Shown here: positions 25,464 through 34,023 of the stretch, piece after piece
Position numbering within the stretch: the stretch's first letter is position 1
How the letters are laid out: each line of letters begins with the position of its first letter
Source of the DNA: an uncultured Prevotella sp.
GTDB taxonomy: Bacteria; Bacteroidota; Bacteroidia; Bacteroidales; Bacteroidaceae
NCBI GenBank assembly: GCA_902798285.1
Contig: CADBVZ010000009.1
Location: 1 to 64,000, forward strand
Reading direction: 5' to 3'
DNA: 64,000 nucleotides
Translations under genes and position numbers: made by a program
Notes under the pieces: model-generated
Database searches by the model: none
What the model was told of the DNA's origin: nothing
Seen by the model: the letters and a program-made list of their open reading frames with translations, nothing else

Positions 25464-26930
25464 ATGAAAAAATCAATATTATTGTTCGCAGTAGCGCTGG
25501 GCATGCTCACGGCCTGTGATCCTATCAAGGAAGATGGCACATTTGAAGTGGACAGCTACACCAGCAGCAATCTGCTCGACGGCGCTGAGTTCTCTCAGTA
25601 TGCTGACCAGGCCTGCACGACGCCAAAGTCCGATGGTAACTGGATTAAGTATAACATTCCCAATGTATCGGGTATCTATATCTATTATATCAAGGCTGAT
25701 GGTTCTGAGTTCAAACTTACCAGCGGTGCTGCTGGCGGAGTGTTCAACTTCGTTCCCTCTCGTGGTTCTGACCCCAACCAGACCGTCTATTTCCGTTATA
25801 TCAATGCCAACAACGAAGAGACGGTAGCTACACACGAGTTTACCGTTGAGGTGGCTGCTGAGCTGAAGCCTGAGATCCGTCTCATTGCCTCTAACGACTA
25901 TGGCAAGAAGACTTGGAAGTGGGATTCCACTATCACAGGAGCCGTTTGGGGTAACATGGGTTACTGCGGTGGTAAAGGCTCTGATGTAGGTATCTCTGGT
26001 AATGGTCAGTGGTGGGGCGTCACCAGTACTGACGAGTTCAATGGCCAGCTCCAGCATACCCATAATGGCATGAACAATGGTGATGGCGACCTGAATGCCT
26101 ATATGGTATTTACAGAGGACGGCCTGATCAAGTCTTACGATGCCAGTGGTAACGTTATCCGCGATGGTGCTTACTCTATCGAGAACTACAATGCCAATGG
26201 TGAGTGGAAGGTCGGTGACCTTGTTACCGATGCTATTCTGTGGCCGTATGAGATTAACTCTAATGGTAACATCCCTGGCACTTATGAGATTTGCTATCTG
26301 ACTTCAGACAAGATGACCCTCGTTTATCCTGATGGTGGCGACTATGGATCACTTGGCAACTGGGGCGAGGCTACTTTCTGGCACTTCTACAGCGACAGCG
26401 ATGTCAAGGGTATGGCTTACGGCTATGACAACGGTAAGAACTGGACATGGGATACTAGTGTTACAGGTGCTGTCTGGGGTAATATGGGTTACTGCGGTGG
26501 CAATGGTGCTGACGTAGGTATCTCAGGTAACGGTCAGTGGTGGGGTGTCACCAGCACTGATGAGTTCAATGGCCAGCTCCAGCATACCGAGGACGGCACC
26601 AACCATGGTGACGGTGACCTCAATGCATACATGACCCTGACGCCTGATGGTGTCATCACCCGTCATGCTGCTGACGGTTCAGTCATCAATAGCGGTTCCT
26701 TCGAGATTGACGAGAGTGTCAAGAATGATTGGAAGGCTGCCAACCTGAATACTACTGCTGGTACCATTCTGTGGCCATACGAGATCAACTCTGGCGGTAA
26801 TATGCCTACGACCTTCGAGATGGTTTATATAACAGGTGATAAGATGACGCTTGTTTATCCTGACGGAGGTGACTTCGGGTCTCTCGGCAACTGGGGTGAG
26901 GCTTCGTTCTGGCACTTCAAGGCCAAGTAA
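25464..26930 (+). CDS. Surface lipoprotein in SusE/F position with two tandem homologous domains
   Basis: A 488-aa lipoprotein (lipobox LTAC). An N-terminal Ig-like part (about 25-135) precedes two copies of a domain of about 163 residues (145-308 and 321-486). Both hold GAVWGNMGYCGG, VGISGNGQWWGVTSTD, GDGDLNAYM, ILWPYEINS and MTLVYPDGGD. The many aromatic residues (WW, YW) suit carbohydrate binding. It sits 38 bp after susD and is the last gene before a strong terminator, so it is probably the surface glycan-binding protein of the locus. The domain family was not identified. Confidence 0.75.
   Translation: MKKSILLFAVALGMLTACDPIKEDGTFEVDSYTSSNLLDGAEFSQYADQACTTPKSDGNWIKYNIPNVSGIYIYYIKADGSEFKLTSGAAGGVFNFVPSRGSDPNQTVYFRYINANNEETVATHEFTVEVAAELKPEIRLIASNDYGKKTWKWDSTITGAVWGNMGYCGGKGSDVGISGNGQWWGVTSTDEFNGQLQHTHNGMNNGDGDLNAYMVFTEDGLIKSYDASGNVIRDGAYSIENYNANGEWKVGDLVTDAILWPYEINSNGNIPGTYEICYLTSDKMTLVYPDGGDYGSLGNWGEATFWHFYSDSDVKGMAYGYDNGKNWTWDTSVTGAVWGNMGYCGGNGADVGISGNGQWWGVTSTDEFNGQLQHTEDGTNHGDGDLNAYMTLTPDGVITRHAADGSVINSGSFEIDESVKNDWKAANLNTTAGTILWPYEINSGGNMPTTFEMVYITGDKMTLVYPDGGDFGSLGNWGEASFWHFKAK
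25896..26921 (+). repeat. Intragenic tandem duplication in the SusE-position gene
   Basis: Copy 1 spans about 25896-26387 and copy 2 about 26424-26921. They share long, nearly identical stretches also at DNA level, for example around the GQWWGVTSTDEFNGQLQHT coding segment, so the duplication is recent or homogenised. Confidence 0.8.
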
Positions 26931-26985
26931 GCGAAAGCTTACTCGACCGAAGGTCAAGTAATATGAGATTTAGGACTCTATATTT

Positions 26986-27023
26986 CCGCCCTGCAGCGCT
27001 TCGTTCGCTGCGGGGCGGTTTTT
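26986..27023 (+). terminator. Strong terminator of the susCD operon
   Basis: CCGCCCTGCAGCG, loop CTTCGTT, CGCTGCGGGGCGG and then TTTTT: a 13-bp GC-rich stem with one mismatch and a T run. Confidence 0.85.
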
Positions 27024-27033
27024 CCAAAGAAAG

Positions 27034-27065
27034 TTTGGCAGTCTCATAGAAAAATGGTAATTTTG
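27034..27065 (+). promoter_or_regulatory. Consensus promoter of the first DUF6057-like operon
   Basis: TTTG (27034-27037), exactly 20 bp, TAATTTTG (27058-27065): perfect Bacteroidetes primary-sigma consensus, 8 bp before the start codon. Confidence 0.7.
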
Positions 27066-27073
27066 CAGCTGTT

Positions 27074-28576
27074 ATGATGAAGGCTTTGGCGAAATACGGA
27101 AACATGGCGTTGTCGGTGCTCGTTGGCATCGGCATGTTCTTGTTTTGGTATGTCGCTTATCCCCATGCCTTGTCGTATCAGGAGCAGTACCAGTTGTTCC
27201 TTTGGACATGGGATTACTTCGTAGAGCGTATTAGTCTGCCTGGAGGCTTGGCCGATTGGTTGGGTGAGTTCACCGTGCAGTTCTATTATATAGAATGGTT
27301 AGGGGCGCTATTGTTGGCATTGCTTTATGTCATCTTGCAGCAACTCACCTTGCGTTTGATGTATTCACTCACCTCTCACCACTCACCTCTTACCTCTACA
27401 TTGAGCATCGTGCCTGTGGTTATGCTCTGGTGGCTGATGGGCGATATCAATGTCTTGCTATCCTTGCCTGTAGCCATCGTGATAGCCTTGGCATTAGCTT
27501 GTATCCGATTATCAAAGCCACTTTCTTGGCTGGATGCCATGATTGTACCAATAGCCTATTGGCTGATCGGTCCTGTAGTGTGGCTATATGTTTTGGTTCG
27601 CGTGATTCAGATAGGGTGGAAGCACCTCTGGTCAGCGGGCTGGTTAGTTGCTGTACAGCTGATGGCCTATGCCTGGCTGTTGCCCCAATGGCCTTTACAA
27701 CAGGCGATGAGAGGACTAAACTATTACCGCATCCCCTTGCATTATCCGCAGTTGAGTGGCTACGATAAGGATATGTACGAACTTATCCGTATGGATTATC
27801 TGGTTCGTAACGAACGATGGGATGATATCGTGAAACGGGCTGGGGAGTATCAGGTTCGCACACCATTTTGGAGCAATTGTGTGAACCTTGCTCTGTCGCA
27901 GAAACGGCTGTTGGCTGATCGTATGTTCGACTTTTACCAAAGTGGTGAAGATGCGCTGATTATGCCAAGAACACGCGATCTGACTTCGATGCTTCCTTCG
28001 GCAGAAGCCTTCTGGCGATTAGGAATGGTAAACTCTGCCCAGCGTTATATGTTTGATACGCAGGAGTCAATACTCAATGGTAGGAAGAGCGGACGCTGCA
28101 CTAAAAGGATAGCAGAGTGTATGATTGTGAATGGGCATTATCAGACGGCTCAGAAGCAACTTGATCTGCTGAAGAAGAGCTTGTCCTATCGCAGTTGGGC
28201 TGAAGAGATGGAGGTGATGATGAAGGATGAGAATCAGATCAATACGCACCCTGTTTATGGCCAGTTGAGAAAGTTACGATATAAGGAGAACTTCCTCTAT
28301 AGTTACGAGGAAATTGAAAAAATGTTCGGCCTACTCCTGATGAACAATACCGAAAACAAGATGGCGCTTGACTATTTCTTGGGGCAGTTGCTCCTGAAAG
28401 GTGATATCAAAGGCTTCCAACAGTATTTAGGATTGGCTCAGCAGTATGGCGGTTATCGCGAGATGCCACTGGGTTATCAGGATGTGATGCGTTGTATCCA
28501 GATGCAGGGTAATGTACCAGGCTCACCCTTTGCTAATTACGTCAAGCTGAAAATGGCAGAAAGGAGGGTGAAATGA
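27074..28576 (+). CDS. DUF6057-like membrane protein, copy 1
   Basis: A 500-aa protein. The N-terminal half has about seven to eight membrane helices. The diagnostic start is FWYVAYPHALSYQEQYQLFL, then WDYF, PGGLADWLGEF and QFYY. The C-terminal half (about 215-500) is soluble and TPR-like (LALSQKRLLADRMFDFYQ; TQESILNGRKSGRCTKRIAE; VNGHYQTAQKQLDLLKKS). I recall this architecture as Pfam DUF6057. It overlaps the next gene by 4 bp (ATGA), implying translational coupling with the CxxCH lipoprotein. Function is unknown. Paralogues lie at 30721 and 36839. Confidence 0.72.
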   Translation: MMKALAKYGNMALSVLVGIGMFLFWYVAYPHALSYQEQYQLFLWTWDYFVERISLPGGLADWLGEFTVQFYYIEWLGALLLALLYVILQQLTLRLMYSLTSHHSPLTSTLSIVPVVMLWWLMGDINVLLSLPVAIVIALALACIRLSKPLSWLDAMIVPIAYWLIGPVVWLYVLVRVIQIGWKHLWSAGWLVAVQLMAYAWLLPQWPLQQAMRGLNYYRIPLHYPQLSGYDKDMYELIRMDYLVRNERWDDIVKRAGEYQVRTPFWSNCVNLALSQKRLLADRMFDFYQSGEDALIMPRTRDLTSMLPSAEAFWRLGMVNSAQRYMFDTQESILNGRKSGRCTKRIAECMIVNGHYQTAQKQLDLLKKSLSYRSWAEEMEVMMKDENQINTHPVYGQLRKLRYKENFLYSYEEIEKMFGLLLMNNTENKMALDYFLGQLLLKGDIKGFQQYLGLAQQYGGYREMPLGYQDVMRCIQMQGNVPGSPFANYVKLKMAERRVK

Positions 28577-30087
28577 TAAGAAACATTGAACACAAAGACA
28601 CAAAGATACAGAGCTTCTTGTTTGTTATTATTATATCTCTGTGTCTCTGTATCTCTGTGTTTGAACTAATGTCTTGTAGTTCCGAACCGAAAGGCTTGGC
28701 GAGAATGGGCAAATTACCTGAGATCTATCCCGACTATATCGGTGTGACGATTCCTGCAGATATCGCCCCACTGAACTTTAATGTCAAAGACGATGTCTTC
28801 GACCGTGTGGATGTGGTGGCCTTTGGCAGTAAGGGTGGAGAGATTCGAGCTAAAGGCAAATGGGCCGATTTTGATATCAACGAGTGGCACGAGCTGACTC
28901 AACAGAACCAAGGAGGCAAGATTACATTCACGGTGCGTGTGGAACGTGATGGTCATTGGGCACAATATGATGATTTTGAAGTCTTTGTGAGCAATGATCG
29001 TCTCGACGATTGGGGCTTGACCTATCGTCGCATTAAACCTGGCTATGAGGTAGGTGGCGATATCGGCATCTATCAGCGCGAACTGAGCACCTTCGATGAG
29101 TACGCCATCCTGACGGAAACGGTGGTGCCAGGACGTTGTTTCAATTGTCATACAGCTAATCATACGAATCCCAACCGTATCACCCTCCAGATGCGTGGTG
29201 AGGGTGGGGGCACGATGATTCAGAAAGACGGCAGGCAGACTTGGGTGGAAACGAAAACGGATTCTACCAAAGCGGCTGGCTCCTACAGCTATTGGCATCC
29301 GCAGGGCGACTATGTAGCGATGGCTGTGAACTCCGTGCATCAGAGTTTCTTTACGGGAACGGGACAGCGCATTGAGGTATATCATAAGTTCAGTAATGTG
29401 GAAGTGCTCGATACCCGTACGAACGAACTCATCCTTTCGCCTCTGCTGCAAACGGAGGATTTAGAGATATTCCCAGCCTTCTCGCATGATGGCAAGTGGC
29501 TTTATTATAGCAGCTCGAAACCTTGTCGGGTGCCTGCAGAATACGAGAAGGTGAAGTGCTCGCTTTGTCGTATCGCCTTCGATGCAGAGAAGGGTGCCTT
29601 TGGTGAGGTGGTGGATACATTGCTCAATGGTCCGGCAACAAACAAGAGTTATGTACTGGCTCGTCCTTCATATGATGGTCGATGGCTGATGTATTGTGTG
29701 AGTAGTCGAGGTAACTTCCCTGTTTGTCAGGATGATGCCGACCTGTGGCTGATGGATCTGAAGACGGGAGAGAGTAGGGAACTGAAGGAAGTGAACAGTC
29801 CAGAGACGGAGAGCTATCATAATTGGAGTAGTAATAGTCGTTGGTTCGTCTTTGCCTCCAAACAAGAGGATGGGATGTACACCAAACTCTATCTGGCCAG
29901 TATCGACGCAAAGGGCAAGGTATCAAAACCCTTCCTGTTGCCCCAGCGGAATCCCCGCAAGTATTATCAGGAGATGATGGATGCCTATAACGTGCCCGAC
30001 TTTACTAAGGTGAAAGTGGAGCTCGATGCCCATGAGGCTTATCGACAGGTATTTGAAAATAAAAGAGAAAACGTAAAGATAAGATGA
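28573..30087 (+). CDS. Lipoprotein with CxxCH motif and TolB-like (PD40) repeats, copy 1
   Basis: A 504-aa protein. The lipoprotein signal ends at LMSC. An N-terminal beta domain with LPEIYPDYIGVTIPADIAPL is followed by one haem-type CFNCH motif (about residue 193). TolB/WD40-like repeats follow (FSHDGKWLYYSS, PSYDGRWLMYCVS, WSSNSRWFVFASKQEDG, KLYLASIDAKG). The sequence is shared with copies 2 and 3, though copy 1 alone has an N-terminal stretch encoded by an inverted repeat (28588-28666). It probably works in the periplasm or outer membrane with the coupled DUF6057-like protein. Covalent haem is predicted only from the motif. Confidence 0.72.
   Translation: MIRNIEHKDTKIQSFLFVIIISLCLCISVFELMSCSSEPKGLARMGKLPEIYPDYIGVTIPADIAPLNFNVKDDVFDRVDVVAFGSKGGEIRAKGKWADFDINEWHELTQQNQGGKITFTVRVERDGHWAQYDDFEVFVSNDRLDDWGLTYRRIKPGYEVGGDIGIYQRELSTFDEYAILTETVVPGRCFNCHTANHTNPNRITLQMRGEGGGTMIQKDGRQTWVETKTDSTKAAGSYSYWHPQGDYVAMAVNSVHQSFFTGTGQRIEVYHKFSNVEVLDTRTNELILSPLLQTEDLEIFPAFSHDGKWLYYSSSKPCRVPAEYEKVKCSLCRIAFDAEKGAFGEVVDTLLNGPATNKSYVLARPSYDGRWLMYCVSSRGNFPVCQDDADLWLMDLKTGESRELKEVNSPETESYHNWSSNSRWFVFASKQEDGMYTKLYLASIDAKGKVSKPFLLPQRNPRKYYQEMMDAYNVPDFTKVKVELDAHEAYRQVFENKRENVKIR
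28588..28666. repeat. Inverted repeat with ACAGAGA/CTCTGTG units inside the signal-peptide coding region
   Basis: Arm 28588-28613 (GAACACAAAGACACAAAG then ATACAGAG) is imperfectly complementary to arm 28637-28666 (three CTCTGTnT units then GTTTGAAC). The loop is about 23 bp. It looks like a small REP/MITE-type element that has become coding. Confidence 0.6.
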
Positions 30088-30740
30088 AAAAGATTCTATT
30101 ATGTTTGATGGCTTTGGCAACTGTAGTGACGATCTACAGTTGTAAATCACCTAATAATGGTGTTTGCCGTATTCAGGGTTTTGTGAATGGTGAACAGTAT
30201 GAGGGCAAACGTATCTTCCTCGTGCCGTTTTCTGGCCCTAAGACAGCCGAGTATGTCGACTCGATGGAGATCAAGGATGGCAAGTTCCATTTCGAAACCG
30301 ATACAATGCAGATGTACACCATCTTGATGGACTATCATTATCGTTTTGGACTCCAGCCTCTGTTGGTTATCGGCGAGCCAGGTGAGTTGAAGGTGATCAT
30401 CGACAGTGTGAGTCATGCTATGGGTACGCCACAGAACGATTCCTTAGAGAAATGGAAGGTGCGTACAGAGATCCATAACCGTGAGTTGGGTAAGATGCGT
30501 CGCTATATCCTGAATCTTCAGAAACAGGGCGATACCGTGCAGGCTAAGTATATCCAGCAGCGAGCCGACAGCTTCCATCTGGTTTACAAGAACTACAGCC
30601 GTCAGTTGGCAGAAAATATGAAGGAAGGCATATTGCACGACTTCCTGAAGAATCAGTTCCCCCTGACTTATAAGCGTAAGATGCCAGACGGACGTATAGC
30701 AACCATGAATGCCGATACGAATGAAGAAATCCCTGAGTAA
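30084..30740 (+). CDS. DUF4369-type lipoprotein
   Basis: A 218-aa lipoprotein (lipobox IYSC). The N-terminal part (about 25-115) reads like DUF4369, the domain found before many Bacteroidetes TlpA/AhpC thioredoxins (CRIQGFVNGEQYEGKRIFLV; DSMEIKDGKFHFET). The rest is helical (about 120-200), with no thioredoxin domain or CxxC. It overlaps copy 1 by 4 bp (ATGA) and copy 2 DUF6057 by 20 bp, so all five genes 27074-33884 form one operon. Role unknown. Confidence 0.72.
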   Translation: MKKILLCLMALATVVTIYSCKSPNNGVCRIQGFVNGEQYEGKRIFLVPFSGPKTAEYVDSMEIKDGKFHFETDTMQMYTILMDYHYRFGLQPLLVIGEPGELKVIIDSVSHAMGTPQNDSLEKWKVRTEIHNRELGKMRRYILNLQKQGDTVQAKYIQQRADSFHLVYKNYSRQLAENMKEGILHDFLKNQFPLTYKRKMPDGRIATMNADTNEEIPE

Positions 30741-32397
30741 AATCTGGAAGATAGGGCTGACATTGTTGTTCGGCCTAGTGGTGTTCCTCTTCTGGAGATT
30801 CCGCTATCCCTTTGCGCTGGCCTATCAGGAGCAGTTGCAGCTGTTCCTTTTCGATGACGATTACTTCTGGAAGCGTTTGTCGGAGCCGGGAGGTTTGGCA
30901 AGATACATCGCGGAGTTCCTGGTACAGTTCTATAACATCGTTACTATAGGCGCCCTTATCATCGCCCTGCTCCTGATGACGGTGCAACGGCTCACGTGGC
31001 GACTGATGCAGCGTAGGGTACATTATGCCTTGAGCTTTATTCCTGCCAAGATGCTTTGGTTTGCCATGGGCGATGAGAATGTGATGCTGACGTATGCTGT
31101 AGCATTGGTTCTGGCTCTGGTTGCTGTCCTGGTATTGAACAAATGTCTGCCACAGAAAAAATATATCAGACTTTTTATTCTGTTATTGATCCTTCCGCTA
31201 TTGTATTGGCTGATTGGACCGTTGGCATTGTTGGTAGCTGTTTGCGTCATGCCTGTATCAGCGGTTTGGGTGTTGGCTGTGATGCTGTTGAGTGCTCATT
31301 ATCTGCCATACCCCATGCAGCGGGTTATGTTCGGCATTGGCTATTACCGTATACCTATTACCACGTCTTATTGGTTGATGGTCATCCCCGCAGTGGTGGC
31401 ATTGGCATATTGGGTTCATCGTTTGGCCAAGAATATGAAGACCTCGCCTCGCGTGGAAGTTGTGCTTGCTGTGGTAATGGTCGTATTGGCTGTGTTATTG
31501 GTTCCTCGCCATTACAATGCCAAGACCTACGAACTCATTGAGTACGACTATCTGGTACGTGTAGGCGACTGGAACGCTGTTATCGTCAAGGCCGAGAAGC
31601 AAATGCCCGATCTACCGATGAGTGTCAGCGCCACAAACCTGGCATTGGGTATGACCAACCAATTGGGAGAACGTGCCTTTGATTTCTACCAGCGTGGTAT
31701 AGTAGGATTGTTGCCTCAGTCAGAGCGTAACTTTGCTACTACCCAACTGTCGGGCGAGATTTATTTCAACCTCGGACTGGTGAACACGGCCCAGCGTTTT
31801 GCTTTTGAGGCGATGGAGGCTATTCCGAATTATAATAAGAGTGGTAGAGTGGTAAAACGTCTGGTAGAAACCAACCTCATCAATGGTCAATACGAGGTGG
31901 CCCGTAAGTATCTGCAGATGTTGCAGAAGACTATTTTCTATCGCAAGTGGGCTCAGCGCATGATGACAATGCTGGGTGACGAGAAGGCTATTAACAACCA
32001 TCCGCTCTATGGTACTATGCGACAGATTCGTCTGCAGGATGATCTTCTGTTTAGTGATCGCGATCTGGATAAGATCTGCGGACAACTCTTCCTGCATAAC
32101 CAACAGAACAGGATGGCAGCGCAGTATCTGTTGATGATACCCCTGCTCGAAAGGGATGTTGCTCGCTTTATGCAGTATGTGCAGGTGGTGCAGAATCGTA
32201 TCCCATATAATCCCCGAAGTTGTCAGGAGGCCATCGCCTTTTCATTCTTCCAGCAGCGACAGAATCCTCCGCAGGGAATTGTCAATGACTTGATATTGCG
32301 ACGGATGAACGAATTTGCAAGCGTGTACTCTCAGAATCAGAACTCGGCCGAGCTGGAGAGATTCAAGAATACGGTTTGGTATTATTTAGTGAAGTAG
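30721..32397 (+). CDS. DUF6057-like membrane protein, copy 2
   Basis: A 558-aa protein from ATG 30721 (MKKSLSKIWK). The frame opens 12 bp earlier but those codons were not needed. Membrane helices run to about residue 265; FRYPFALAYQEQLQLFLF, DDYFWKRLSEPGGLA and EFLVQFYNI match copies 1 and 3. The soluble half is TPR-like (FDFYQRGIVGLLPQSERNF; NLINGQYEVARKYLQMLQKT). It is the longest copy, with extra hydrophobic segments (about 195-265). Start lies inside the end of the DUF4369 gene, and its stop is 2 bp before the next lipoprotein start. Confidence 0.72.
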   Translation: MKKSLSKIWKIGLTLLFGLVVFLFWRFRYPFALAYQEQLQLFLFDDDYFWKRLSEPGGLARYIAEFLVQFYNIVTIGALIIALLLMTVQRLTWRLMQRRVHYALSFIPAKMLWFAMGDENVMLTYAVALVLALVAVLVLNKCLPQKKYIRLFILLLILPLLYWLIGPLALLVAVCVMPVSAVWVLAVMLLSAHYLPYPMQRVMFGIGYYRIPITTSYWLMVIPAVVALAYWVHRLAKNMKTSPRVEVVLAVVMVVLAVLLVPRHYNAKTYELIEYDYLVRVGDWNAVIVKAEKQMPDLPMSVSATNLALGMTNQLGERAFDFYQRGIVGLLPQSERNFATTQLSGEIYFNLGLVNTAQRFAFEAMEAIPNYNKSGRVVKRLVETNLINGQYEVARKYLQMLQKTIFYRKWAQRMMTMLGDEKAINNHPLYGTMRQIRLQDDLLFSDRDLDKICGQLFLHNQQNRMAAQYLLMIPLLERDVARFMQYVQVVQNRIPYNPRSCQEAIAFSFFQQRQNPPQGIVNDLILRRMNEFASVYSQNQNSAELERFKNTVWYYLVK

Positions 32398-32399
32398 CT

Positions 32400-33884
32400 A
32401 TGAGGAAGCGATATAGTTTTTTCCTATGCATCGTAGGAATCCTAAGTATTCTGGGATGTACCAGTAAAGTGGAGAATCCTGTAAGGGTAGATGCGCTGCC
32501 TGCTATCTATCCTGATTACGTTGGTGTGACCATCCCTGCGGAGATTGCTCCACTGAACTTTAACAGCACAGAGGCTGATATCGATTGCATGGATGTAGTG
32601 GTGCGAAGCTCTAAGGGTGGCGAACTGCATGTGCAGGGCGATGAGGCCGACTTCGATATCGCCGACTGGCATGAGTTGACACAACAGAACAAGGGAGGCG
32701 AACTCACCTTTACCGTTTGCATCAAGAAGGATGGTCAGTGGAGGCAGTATCAGGACTTCACTGTTAGAGTCAGTCCGTATGCCCTCGATGAGTGGGGCTT
32801 GACCTATCGTCGTATTGCTCCTGGTTACGAAGTGTTCAGCAAGATGGGCCTCTATCAGCGCGATCTCTCCACGTTCGATGAGTATCCCATCATTGAGAAC
32901 ACCCAGGTGCCTGGCATGTGTGTAAACTGTCACTCGGCCCGTCAGACCGATCCCTCGAAGTTTGTATTTCATGTTCGTGGCGATCATGGTGCTACTATGT
33001 TCCAGATCGATGGACAGCGTGAGTGGCTCAAGGCCAGCAACGATCAGTTGGGTGGTTCGATGGTGTATCCTTATTGGCACCCCAGTGGGAAGTATTGTGC
33101 TTTCTCAACTAATCAGACACGCCAGGGATTCCATGTGGTTCCTAATGAGCGTATCGAGGTGTTCGACCTTTCGAGCGATGTGTTTGTCTATAACCCCGCT
33201 ACCCATGAGATTCTCCAAGACTCGCTCCTCTCTACGAAGGACTGGAGCGAGAACTCGCCCGTCTTTTCGCCTAATGGCAAGACATTGTATTATATGACTT
33301 GTAAGCAGCAGGACTATCCCCTGCATTATAAGGACGAGAAGTATAACCTTTGCAAGATAGCCTTCGATCCAGAGACGGGCAAATACGGTGAGCAGGTGGA
33401 TACCATCTTCAATGCAGTGGCCATAGGTAAGAGTCTCACCTGGCCGCGTCCCAGCTACGACGGGAAGTACATCCTCTTTACGCTGATGGATTATGGTTAT
33501 TTCTCCATCTGGCATGAGGAGAGTGATCAGTGGTTGCTCAATCTTCAGACGGGAGAAGCCCGTGAGTTGAAAGAGATTAATAGCGAACAGGCCGACAGTT
33601 ACCATAACTGGAACATCAATTCCCATTGGATAGTCTTTACCAGTCGCAGGGGCGACGGACTCTATAGCCATCTCTATCTGGCAAGTGTCGACGAACAAGG
33701 GCGATTCTCCAAGCCGTTCCTCTTGCCACAGCGTCATCCGAAGGAATATTATGAGGAGAGCATATTCTCCTTCAATGTACCAGATTTCACGAAGACGAAG
33801 GTAGAGTTTGACGCCTTCGAGGCTGGTCGCGAAATCGTATCAGATAAGCGCATAGAGACCAAAGTCAGTTCTCCCTCCAAGTAA
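32400..33884 (+). CDS. Lipoprotein with CxxCH motif and TolB-like repeats, copy 2
   Basis: A 494-aa protein from ATG 32400 (MRKRYSFFLCIVGILSILGC lipobox). The upstream start at 32376 lies inside the previous gene. Same order as copy 1: LPAIYPDYVGVTIPAEIAPL, then CVNCH, GDHGATMFQIDG, and repeats (FSPNGKTLYYMTC, PSYDGKYILFTLMDYG, WNINSHWIVFTSRRGDG, HLYLASVDEQG). A closely related lipoprotein copy; last gene of the operon, followed by inverted repeats at 33901-33990. Confidence 0.72.
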   Translation: MRKRYSFFLCIVGILSILGCTSKVENPVRVDALPAIYPDYVGVTIPAEIAPLNFNSTEADIDCMDVVVRSSKGGELHVQGDEADFDIADWHELTQQNKGGELTFTVCIKKDGQWRQYQDFTVRVSPYALDEWGLTYRRIAPGYEVFSKMGLYQRDLSTFDEYPIIENTQVPGMCVNCHSARQTDPSKFVFHVRGDHGATMFQIDGQREWLKASNDQLGGSMVYPYWHPSGKYCAFSTNQTRQGFHVVPNERIEVFDLSSDVFVYNPATHEILQDSLLSTKDWSENSPVFSPNGKTLYYMTCKQQDYPLHYKDEKYNLCKIAFDPETGKYGEQVDTIFNAVAIGKSLTWPRPSYDGKYILFTLMDYGYFSIWHEESDQWLLNLQTGEARELKEINSEQADSYHNWNINSHWIVFTSRRGDGLYSHLYLASVDEQGRFSKPFLLPQRHPKEYYEESIFSFNVPDFTKTKVEFDAFEAGREIVSDKRIETKVSSPSK

Positions 33885-33900
33885 GAGATAATCTTTTGAT

Positions 33901-33990
33901 AGGTAAAAGAATATGTTTTACCTTCGTTCGGATAGTCTTTTACCCTCTAAGAAACTATCTTTTTCAAGGTAAAACAATTTGTTTTACTTT
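33901..33990. repeat. Two related GTAAAA...TTTTAC palindromes between convergent operons
   Basis: AGGTAAAAGAATATG then TTTTACCT (33901-33923), and GTAAAACAATTTGTTTTAC (33969-33987, 9-bp perfect arms) within a longer imperfect arm pair. A third GTCTTTTACCC lies between, flanked by GATAGT/ACTATC. They may end transcription from both sides or be a REP-like repeat; no strong GC stem is present. Confidence 0.5.
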
Positions 33991-34023
33991 AAGGGGAATG
34001 ATTGGTTGCTTTTGTTAGGATAG

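Noticed and set aside
28714..29451. 245-codon minus-strand frame within the CxxCH lipoprotein
   Set aside because: Antisense shadow; the same pattern appears opposite copies 2 and 3 because the coding strands are homologous.
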